Shown here piece after piece: positions 24,999-36,900 of a stretch of DNA of 64,000 nt (its first letter is position 1; each line of letters opens with the position of its first letter). The stretch is from Microglena sp. YARC. Taxonomy: Eukaryota > Chlorophyta > Chlorophyceae > Chlamydomonadales > Chlamydomonadaceae. The translations under genes were made by a program, and so were the position numbers. Under the pieces are notes generated by a model. That model did not search any database. It was not told where the DNA came from and saw nothing but the letters and a program-made list of their open reading frames with translations. Location: assembly GCA_022414725.1 (NCBI GenBank), contig CM039462.1, positions 130,597,262-130,661,261 on the forward strand, written 5' to 3'.

Positions 24999-27900
24999 AC
25001 CACTCTCCCCAGACACTCCTTGTGTGCTGAATGTCCTGCGGGAGTCCTTGAACACTGCCAAATTCCCACCAGCCACTCACCAACAATAACCGTGCACAAC
25101 CAACCACATCCCACCACCATATCTCACTAACCAACCACCTTCCACCACATCCAACCAACCACCTTCCACCAACATCCACAAACCAAGCCAAACCAAACCA
25201 AAAACTGACTGAAACCAAACCGCCCTACCCCCTTTCTTATCCCCCCCCCCCCACACACACACCCCCAAACTCACCACCACCCTTCCTCCAGACACTCCTC
25301 GTGTGCTGAATGACCTGCGTGAGTCATGGAACACGGCCACTTCTCCAAATCGTCAGTCAGCGGCCTCCTTCTTTGCCAACCTGGACGCGATGTACCAGGT
25401 ATGGCTCATGTGTAGACATTCATATATGTCAGTATATGTATATATATATATAGTCCAGGGGTACCCAAATAGCCTAAATGGACCTGCACCACCTAAATGC
25501 ATGTGTTTTTAGTCTAGGGGTAGCCAAATTAGGCTAAATGGACTTGCCTCACCTACAGGTGTGTTTCCTAAATGAGAAAATGGAGGAAATAGTAATGTGC
25601 ATCACTGCGTTTATTTACAACCCTCTTCCACCCAAATAGCAATACTTAATTCCTTTGGGTTTCAGTCTTTTGAAGACCCCCAAAGTGTTATTTCAATCTC
25701 ATCGAGTTTTAATATTTTAACGCAAAGTTTATAATTGAGATTCTGTGCACTCAAGCACACGCATGCATTGTCGCTGTTTGTTACAGTCCAATTCAGTGGT
25801 AGCCAAATTGGCTGATGAGACTTTCCTGACGCTGATAGTTAGGAAAGACATTAACACATTACATCTGCTTTCATCTTTCACAGTCCACGATTGCTCCTAC
25901 ATATCGCCCGGACCCCCTGGAGGTGCATTTGCTTATCGTTGGGGTGGAGATGGCCTGTGGCTGGCTGAGCAAGCGGCCAATGACCTGAGACTGGTCTTCC
26001 CGTTCCTCAAAGTCCAGGTTCTGTCCGCCAACAAGATTATCAGGTGCGCATTTCTCTTGCGGTTTGCTAAATATTGGATTACATTCATGTATGCATACAC
26101 ATTCATCCATCCACCTATTTACTGTTAAGGCTACCACATCTGCTCATCCTTTTTAGTACATCCACCCATCCAAGCCACTAATTCCATTCATCCACCCATC
26201 CACCCACCCCTTTATTTCATCCATCCACCCATTTACCTGAAAAAGGCTTCCCCTTCTGCTCATCCTCTTTAATACATCCACCCATCCACCCATGCCATTC
26301 ACCCGTCCACCCATCCACCCACCCATTTATTTCATCCATCCACCCATCCTCACACCCATTCCATTCAGCCCATCCACCCATCCACCCATTTACCTAATAA
26401 GGCTACCCCATCTGCTCATCCTCTTAAATACATCCACCCATCCACCCATGCCATTCATCCATCTACCCATCCACCCATTTGTTTTCATCCATCCACCCAT
26501 CCTCACACCCATTCCATTCAGCCATCATCCACCCATCCACCCATCTTACCTGTTAAGGCTACCCCATCTGCTCATCCTCTTAAATACATCCACCCATCCA
26601 CCCATGCCATTCATCCATCCACCCATCCACCCATTGTTTTTCATCCATCCACCCATCCTCACACCCACTCCATTCATCTATTCATCCATCCACCCATTTA
26701 CCTGTTATAGGCTACCCCATTTGCGCGTCCTCTTTCGTCCAACCATTCAATTCATCCATCCACCCCCATTCCATTCATCAAATTCATCCATCCACCCACC
26801 CATTCCATTCATCAATTCATCCATCCACCCACCCATTCCATTCAATCCCACCCACCCATCCATTCATCCATCCATCCATTCCATTCATCCACCCATCCAC
26901 CCACCATTCCATTCATCCATTCATCCACCCATTTACCTGTTATCAGCTACCCCATCTGCTCCATCCTCTTTCTATCTGCAGTGTGCTTGGAAACAGCCGC
27001 GGAAAGATCCCGGTCCCTGGGTCGGCCTTTCTGCCGCCTCACCAGCCGCATCGGACCCAACACGATCTGCTTGTCGGTTTCTCAGAGCGGACAGACATTC
27101 CCAACCATACACGCAAACTCGTATCCTCAATGCACTCATGCCTGGCAGAGTGTACGTGATGACTGGTCAGGTAAGCCAGGGTGCATGTGGTGACTGGGCA
27201 TCTGCGCCAGGCTGTATGTGATGAGTGGGCAGCTGTGCTAGGGTATACGTGATGACTGGGTGGGTGTGCTAGGGTGTATGTGATGGCTGGGCATGTGCGC
27301 CAGGCTGTATGACTGATGACTGGGCTGGGCATGATCCAGGGTGTATCTGATAACTGGGCATGTGCGCCAGGGTGTACGTGATGACTGGGCATGTGTACCA
27401 GGGTATAAAATGACTGGGCAGGTGTGCAGGAATGAGTGTGGTGACTGGGAAGATTTGCAGTTTGTTGCAATCAATCATCAGTTCCCTGTGAGTGAGCTCG
27501 AACATCGCTTGATACAACATGGCAGTTTCAGTGGGTTGTTCCCACCGACCCTGACCTCTAGGCAGCCAAACTTTCTATGCACTTGTTCTTTGAATGTGCC
27601 CTGCTACTAAGGTCGACATCAAAATGCCCCCTTCTGCTGCCACCTGCCCCCTTCAAATGAAACCTGCCCCCTTCCAAATGCCCCCTGCCCCCTAACTTGC
27701 CCCCTACCCCTGCCTTGCCCCTGAAAAGCCCCTTGCCCCCTGCCCTGCCCCCTAAAAAAACCAAAATACCCCCTGCCCCTGCCTTCTGTCTTTTAACATT
27801 TCCCGTTCTGCTTTTAAGTCGACACCAAAATGGCATTGGTCATTGGGCAGCGCTTCACAGCTGAATCATCTTTCACTGCGCGCATCTTTGATACTCATGC

Positions 27901-30900
27901 TGGTGAGTGGGGGGGAATGGGGGGGGGGGGGGGGTGGTAAATGGCTGTTCTGGGGGGGGGCTGGGGGTAATAATGTGGACATATGGCTGTAGTGTGTTTT
28001 TGAGTGTGTTTGGGGGGGTGGGGGGGGGGGGCAATAATTGTGTACACACATATGATTGTAGTCTATTTGTGTGTGTGTGTTGGGGGGGGGGGGGGGTATA
28101 TGTTACATACATATGGCTGTACTGGGGGAGGGTGGGGGTGCTGGGGTGATACTGTGGTAATTATTGTGGGGTAAAGGGAGAGGGAGCTAAACTTGTTGTT
28201 TGTGTGTGTAGGAAGGATGTGGTCTTAGCTTGTTTTTTATGCTCATGGAACCAGGTGTGGATGAGCTGCCATTGAGATGCCTTGTCTGACATGTACTCTT
28301 TCTCCCCATGCACTAGGCTGGCGCTCAGCTGAGCCCCCCACCGTGGTTGCCATCGCCATGCACCAGTGCCTCACCGAGCTGATAACATACAGCGCCACCT
28401 CTATGGCAGAGAAGTACTTCCGGCCAAATAAGACAATGTAAGGCTGGGATCCATAGGGCATGGATGGGTTTAATACTGGATGGGTCATCAATTATTTCAG
28501 TTAGTCCTTGGGGGTGGGTCATGGATGATTCGTGCATCCGTGCTCAATCAAGCCATCCAGTTCCCTTGAGTGTAAATGGGACAGGTATGGTTCTGCTATG
28601 GTACAAGACAGGGGAGGGTAGTGACTGTTTACAACTCTCTTTTACACATGTTGCTCTGGCCTTCTGCTTTTGTTCTTTCTTTAGACGTCATGGATCACGG
28701 GTCATGGATGATTCGTGCATACGTACACAATCGAGCCATTCAGTTCCCTTCGATGCAAATGCATCAGGAATGGTTTCGCTTTAATTCAACACAGGGGAGG
28801 ATAGAGACTGTTTACAACTCTCTTTCATGGTACTACTTCTTGCCAAATTTGTCAGCGCTTAAAGCGCACAAAAGTAAAATTGGTTGACAGCGCTTTTAAG
28901 TGCAAAAAGCACAAAAACTGCGCGCTGCGCCCACAGGGGGTAGAAATAAACGCGCAGAGGGGCTCAAAAAGCGAGCGCAAAATCGCGCTGCCGCGCGCTC
29001 TTTGCAGTACCTTGCTATTTTTTACACATGTTGCTTAGGCCTTCTGCTTTTTTCTTTTGGCAACCCATATGTTAGTCTTAGTTCCTCACCCCCCCTTCTT
29101 CCTATCTATTCCCGTGATGGGCATATTAGTGATGGAGATATTCCATCATTCTCGTCATAACTTTTCCTGCATTGAACCATTTTCAGTCGGGCGCCAAACT
29201 CAGTCCTAAGTTATGGCTGCAGTCATCATTGCTGTTGCCTCTGGTGTTTTTGCTGGTGTTGTAGGATGGGTTGGTTTTGATGGACACAAGTAGTTCAACT
29301 TATGTGCCTACTTGCCCACTAACCATAGCTTGTCTGGTGCCCATGCAGGAATGAGAGGCGTGAGGCAACCTACATTGGTCCTTCCACCAAAGAGCTGGCC
29401 AACCCTGAGGAGACTGCAAAGAGATCTGCACCTGGATGGCAAACGGGAACTGGTCCTCTGGGTATGGGTATCACCCCAGATCAGCTGCTGGACCTCAGGA
29501 TCGTGCGTGACTCGTAAGTGTGACTCATCCATGCATACTATGAAGTGTGACTTGGAGGAAGTGCGTGACTCGTAAGTGTGACTCATTTGTGCATACTCTG
29601 AAGTGTAACCTGAAGGTAGTGGGTGACTGATAAGTTGATTTGGATTCGACACTTCTGGATGCTTACTATAGTTTACTACGATAAAAATTGCAATACAGCT
29701 ACTAAGCTCAGTTCAATTGACACTTTTCATAGACAATTACAATTGTCACTATTATCACTTTTCAGGTTCATTGACTTTTTTCATTGGCACTCTTGTTTTT
29801 CACACTGCTATCATTTGTATTGACTTGTTTTATTCACACTCTTGTTTCATTGACACTGCTATCAGGTTCATTGACACAGGTGCCCCCTCCCTGGTGGGTG
29901 TCGGCCTGGATGGTGAGAGCTTCCCAAGCAGTCACTACAGGGATTTACGGGACACCGGGAGGAAATGGGCAAAGCACGTGACAGAAACCCCCATTGCGTG
30001 GGCACTCAGCCTGATGCATATTACGGTAGGTGGTTCCAATGGAAATTGAACTTGAATCATGACCACCACCAACACGATCAACAACAACACTCATCACCCA
30101 ATCATGATCACCACCGTTGCCACCACCATCATCAACACCACCATCACCAAAAGCACCATCACCACCAACACCATCATCAACACCAACACCATCACCGAAC
30201 AAACCATCACCACCATCACCACCACCCGGTTGCACAGGCCACTGTCTTTGCAGGATGGCCTATTCTCTACTCCATAACGTATGGTATCTGCAAGGCAGCC
30301 CAATGCTCTGACATGGCCCATGATGGAATCACCATGACGGCACTCCTTCTTGACTGCCCGGTAAGTTGTGTCTCCGCTTTTGCTTGGTAATACGCGTCCC
30401 CTCCTGTTTGTGTGTGTTGTGTGGCCACTTTGCCTGGTCATACGTGTGGCCTCCCTACCCCTAAACCTTAAAACCCTGAACCCTAAACCCTGTTTGAGCG
30501 TGGAAGTTAATGTATGAGTTAGCTGGGCTGTATGCAGGCAGACAGACAGACTAGCAGCACATATGGCCACAACAAATGCAGTAGGCGCAGGAGTACAACA
30601 GATCTCAAAATAACTACCACAACTGAAGTACCGGACTGTCTGTCCCTACTTGTGTCCTACATCAACCCCACCTGCCGCCCCCCCCACCACCACCACCACC
30701 ACCACCACACACACACACACTCACACACTCCCCCCTTCGCCAACAGCTGTACATGTTTCTGCCATGGGTGTATGCAAGTCTGCTGAGACTGCTCCAAGGC
30801 CGACACCTGATGCATCGCTGGGGGAAAAGGACGGTCGTTATATGTGATGTTCCTTTCGTGCACCAGGTGGGTGCACCGTTTTGACAAATGGCTAAATGGT

Positions 30901-33900
30901 TGAGCTCCTTGAACGAAGAAGGTGTGCGGTTTGAATCCCTATGGGTGTTCTTAAGTGTTTGCAGTCATGGTAGCTTTGTCCAAGTAAAGTAGCAGCCCAC
31001 TCCCTACAGTAAGAGGGGGCTTCCCTAATACCACACCTTACCAGGCGGTATCTTTTGTGCACCACGTGCTTGGAATTGCTGGGATTATGGGTGATGGGGA
31101 TGAGGTTGGAGGAGGGAGGGGGGGAGGAGAGTGTGTGATGGAGATGATGTTGGAGGGGGGAGAAGGGGGAGGAGAGGGTGGGATATTCTTGGGGCACTGT
31201 GATGTGCTCCTACTGCTCCAAATGCGTGGGATGTTATTCACTGGTGTTCTGTTGGTACTTAGTCACCCTGGTTGATGATTGTGTTATGGTGTCATTTTTG
31301 AACCTGCCTTCCCAGCTGTGATGATATTATGTAATGGTATCTTGATCATATTAAAACCTGCCTTCCCGGCTGTGATGATATTATGTAGTGGTATCTTGAT
31401 CATTTTTGAACCTGCCTTCCCAGCTGTGATGATATTATGTAATGGTATCTTGATCATATTTGAACCTGCCTTCCCAGCTGTGATGATATTATGTAATCTG
31501 GATGGTAGGGGAGCGCCAAAAACAAGTATCTCAATCAAATGAAAAGGAATAGTTACAAAAACAACCCAGAGTTTAGTGCACATCGAAAGGGCTAATGTAC
31601 ATAATGTCGGACTTAAAGCCATCCATCAGTTTATCCTCCCCACCTGCCCCCCCTACCCTGCTAGGTTATTGTGGAAAGCCACTGAGCTCAGTGGAGGTGT
31701 GGTTAAAAAAAGTTGAAAAGTTTGCAGCAACCGGGTGTACAGTACTCCCCTTGGCTTGCGTTGGCCCAGCTTTGAAGTCTGCCTGTCCATCTCTTGTGAT
31801 ATAATGAAATTCCGATCATCTTTCAATATGCCTGTCCTGTGTTGATGATGAAATATGAATCATGATCCTTTCACCACTGCTGTGCAGATCACCGAGACCT
31901 ACGTGAGCAAGCTGTGGGCTCTCAGCTATGGAATGGCCAGTTTGGATGTGCAAGGAGGTAGCCCACAGGTAAGCTGGGGGGTGGGTCATGGAGTAGCAGC
32001 ATCAAAATCGGATGGAATGACCAGTTTGGATGTGCTAGGAGGTAGCCTACAGGTAAGCTGGGGGGTGGGTCATGGAGTAGCAGCATCAAAACCGGATGGA
32101 ATGGCCAGTTTGGATGTGCAAGGAGGTAGCCCACAGGTAAGCTGGGGGGTGGGTCATGGAGTAGCAGCATCAAAACCGGATGGAATGGCCAGTTTGGATG
32201 TGCAAGGAGGTAGCCCACAGGTAAGTCGGTAATTGGGGTCATGAAGTTGCAGCATCACAGCCCAATTGATGTTACATCACATTCATCAAATAGCTTATCA
32301 GAGCTTGAGTGTGAATGGGGACTGTTGTCGATAAGCATGATGATTATAGTCAAAAGGGCAATTATGCTTGAATCAAGGTTGACTAATCCTTTCCAACCTA
32401 CAGGACCACTTTGTCCACCGCTTCACCCACCGTGTGGTGAGAGGTCTGCTGATAGCTGTGGGTCGACCAGATGGCCGCATGTACAGTCAAACCAAGACAG
32501 AGGCAGCCACCATACTATCCATCCTACAAGCCAAGGTCATCCGGCACATGGGAGGTGCTGCTGAGGTGGTGTCTGTTGGCAGTAATCCTTTCCACCCCAA
32601 GACAGCAGTGGACATCAACGTGGTGCTGCCTGACTTCAGGTAGGACTCAGGTTGGCTTAATCTTATTTGTACACAGCATGCTTGCAAACAAACAGATAGA
32701 TGCACACATGCAGGCTGACAGACATGTTGACAGAGAGACAGACAAGCCCTGCAAATGTCGGAAGTACAAGGCTGACAGCCACCTACTGGCCTTGTAGTCG
32801 GAAGTACAAGGCTGACAGCCACCTACTGGCCTTGTAGTCTCCCCTAGACCATATCAGCAGCCCGTCAGAGTCGGAACAAATTCCCTCATCCCCACCCACC
32901 CCTACCCACCCACCACCTACTGGCCTTGTCTCCCCTAGACCATATCAACTGCCCGTCAGAGGCGGAACAAAATGCCGTCATTCCCACCCCACCCCACCCA
33001 CCCACCACTTACTGGCCTGGTCTCCCTTAGACCATATCAGCATCCCGTCAGAGGCGGAACAAGATACCATCATCCCCACCCCACCCTACCCACCCACCAA
33101 CTACTGGCCTTGTCCCCCCATATAGACCATATCAGCAGCCCGTCAAGAGTCGGAACAAAATGACATCACCCCCACCCTACACACCCATCACCTTCAGGCC
33201 CCAATCCCTACCCTACCCTACCCTACCCTACACATCCTACTCACCCTACCCACTCGCTACCTACAGGCCCCGATCCTTGATTGAAGTCTTGGAGTTGGGG
33301 CATGATGAAGAGATCTTGAATGATGCCCCGGCCAATGCTGTGGGTAGTAACTCCAGATTCAAATCTTCTAAACCCAGGTGAGAATAAGCTGACAGATATT
33401 CAAATAGTTGTATACTCAATACTTAAATACTTAAAATACTACAACTCTTACCATATCATATTGGATCCTACTTAATCCCACTATGCTGAATTATATGTAA
33501 CCAAGTTTTGGCAATTATAATGACGATACACGTACCACATGCCCTATTACCCCACATGCCCTATCACCCCACATTCTCTATTACCCCACATTCCCCACCA
33601 CCCCACATTCCCTATCACCCCACATTTCCTATCATCCCACATTCCCTATTACCCCACATTCCCTATCTCCCACCATTCCCTATCTCCCCACATTCCCCAT
33701 CACCCCACATTCCTTATCACCCCACATTCTTTATCACCCCACATTCCTTATCGCCCCATTTTCCCATCACCCTACATTTCCTATACTGAACCACACACAC
33801 AGGTGCATATCGAGGTACGTGTCGAGAGACTAGTGCCTTTTTGGAAGGGAAGTTTCTTGTAGCCTAAACAGGAGATGCATCCAAAGGTACCTTCCCACGA

Positions 33901-36900
33901 TGTGCAATTATGCTGCCGCCATTTTGACCACAGCCACCACCAGCAACAACAAGATCATTAACCGACCAACCCTGTCCACCATCGCACCACCACCACACAC
34001 ACTCCCAAGACCACCACCACCACTACTATACCAAAACTGTCCACCACCGCACCACTTCCACTACCTCCCACCACCATCATCACCTGCAGGGCTGGCACCT
34101 CAATGAAGAAGCGCCCTTCCAGGGCCAGCTCATGGTTGAAAGACCTGGGTAAGAATGAGGGTGATGGGCAAGACATCAACCGTGACCTCGCCACAGACAT
34201 GCCTTCAAACCAAAGCTCTCGGAAGAACTCTTTGAGCAGCAGCGAATCTGGGTAAGGATTTTTGCCACTTTTTGCCTTGGACACTTCAAACCAAAGCTCT
34301 CAGAAGCACTCTTTGACCAGCAGTGAATCTGGGTACGTACTTTTGCCACTTTCTGCCACCCACCCTTAACCCTAAAGCTAATCTTGGTATGTCCCTTTGT
34401 TACTAAAACCCTTAACCCTACATTTTATCTGGGTGTCGCACTTTGTCAATCTGTCGCACTTTCACATTTAGGCTCAGGGCACTACTCGGCTTGCACCCAC
34501 TACCACCACCACCCCACGGTCGACATGCACATTCACACAACCACACAATCACTCACATACACACGCATGCGCATGTATGCCCCACTGTATGCCACACCTG
34601 AAATGTGTGGGCAAGGTTCAGGGCATCTCACAGCTTACACCCACCACCACCAACACACCCACCACCACACACACTGCCGCCACCACAACATCCACTACCA
34701 CCACCACCACCACATTGATGTGCACAGTTATGCACCTCCCGCGTTCAACACCAAGTCCATGAACCCTAACCAACTGTGGGCTGAAAGACGGGCTATGGTG
34801 AACAGCCCCAGCCAGGGCGAAAGAGGGGGGTTGGAGAGAGTGTCAAGGCATGTCACTCGCTTGAGTGTTGGAGGAACGGTGGGTAACTGGTGTGTTGTGT
34901 ATGTATGTGGACCATCGGGGCGTGGGGTTATGCGTGTACTTCGAGAGTGTGTGTATGTGTGCCAAAAACTTATATTTGGCTGAGAGTACATTTCAGAATT
35001 TTAAACATGTGAGGTGGAGTGATTGAATGGAATGTGTAGTGAAAACAACTTTGAAATAGTTACCAATTCAGGATGTACCACAGGTTCCTCCAGTGTTAGT
35101 TTTAATTAGCCTGTCCTAATGATCTATAACTGACCACAATTGCTTGAGCAGGATAGGCAGGTCCTGTTGGCCTATTGGCTATCCCTGGAATGAAAGAAAC
35201 AAGCGCACATGACACGTCACATCTGCAATGCACGACCTTGTACCCTGAACTCTTTGAGCTCACTCCTTTTGAACATCCCACCCCTGAACCCTGAACACTT
35301 TGAACTCACCCCACCCCCCACCCCTGAACCCTTAGATCTCTGACCCCTTTAAATTCACCCCACCCCCAACCCCTGAACCCTTTGAACTCTCCCCACCCCC
35401 CGGTATGCAAAGGCATCCAGTATGAGCAGCGGGCAGCCCACGGTAGGGGTCTTAGTGGACCGTGCAGCCTCCCCAGACTCTGTTGTTTTTGTTTTTTAGC
35501 AGTGATACATCAGCTGAGCTCCTGACGGATGATCCGTACCCGACAAACACATCACATCTGCAATGCACAACCTTGGGCCTTGAACCCTTTGTAGTTAACT
35601 CCCCCCCCCCCCCCCCCCCCCCCCTGGACATGCAGGCATCCAGTATGAGCAGCAGCCAGCCCACGGTAGGGGTCTCAGTCGACCGTGTGGCCTCCCCAGA
35701 CTGTGTTGGCAGTGATACACCAGCTGAGCTGATGATGGATGATCCGTTGAATCCGGCAAACATATCATCTACCAGTCTGAAAGAATCCAGGCCCGGGCCC
35801 TCTTCAGCAGCCACTGGCTCTCATCGCACTCTGATCAACCCAAGTCCGATGCCGGCTAGTCTGCTGCCACTGGGGGCTGTGGCGAGATCTGGGGGTCCTT
35901 CCATCCACCCCACTACCAGTGAGCCCCGAGGTGGTGGTGTGTACGTGTGGTGGTGTGTGCGGGGGGGGGGGGGGAATGGCTGGTTTGATGTCATGGGAGG
36001 CATTGCTTGGCATTATGATGTTGAAGGGTTGATAGTTTGATGGACCACCATGGAATCAGTGCAGTGCAGGTTTATGTCATTATGTGTGATGGAACTTGAC
36101 CGATGGGAGCTATTGAAAAGGCAAACTCGAGATTTCAAGTAAGATTATAAGCATTCTATCCTGATACAATGTGTGTGTGGGGGGTGATCCCAATGTTAGA
36201 TTGTTAGGCTAGTACCCAATCCATACATACAAGCTTCCTCCAGCAGCACCTCACACTCTGTCTTTAGTTTGCATTTTCAATCCCAATCTCAGTGAGCTTG
36301 ATGGTGGACAGTGCTCCAATCCCAATCTCAGTGCTCAAATCCCAATTATAATCTCAGTGCTCAAATCTCAATCCCAATCTTAGTGAGCTTGATGGTGGAC
36401 ATGGCACCAATCCCAATTTAAAACCCAATTCCAATCTCAGTGCTCCAATCCCAATCTTAATCAGAATTCCAATCTCATTGCTCCAATCCCAATCCCAATC
36501 TCAGTGAGCTTGATGGTGTACAGTGCTCCAATCCCAATCTAAATCCCAATTCCAATCTCAGATCTTCAAATCGTCATCTCAATTCCAATCTCAGTGCTCC
36601 AATCCCAATCTTAATCTCAATACCAGTGAGCTTGATGGCGGACAGTGCACCAATCTAAATCCCAATTCCAATCTCAGTGCTCCGATCTCAATCTTAATCC
36701 CAATTCCAAATTTCAGTGCTCCATTCCCAATCTCAATCCCAACCTAAATCCCAATTTCAATCTCAGTGCTGCAATCCCAATCTCAGTGCTGCAATCCCAA
36801 TCTCAGTGCTGCAATCCCAATCTCAGTGCTGAAATCCCAATCTCAGTGCTGCAATCCCAATCTCAGAGCTGCAATCCCAATCTCAGTGCTCCAATCCCAA

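Noticed and set aside
26292..27221. 309-codon Pro/His-rich frame
   Set aside because: Mostly CATCCACC microsatellite. Only its last part overlaps the real SIS exon, which is read in pieces of several frames.
35462..36040. single uninterrupted 192-codon exon across 35462-36040
   Set aside because: It runs through a long poly-C tract and a duplicated exon start; the segment 35636-35930 with acceptor TGCAG is the better-supported exon.
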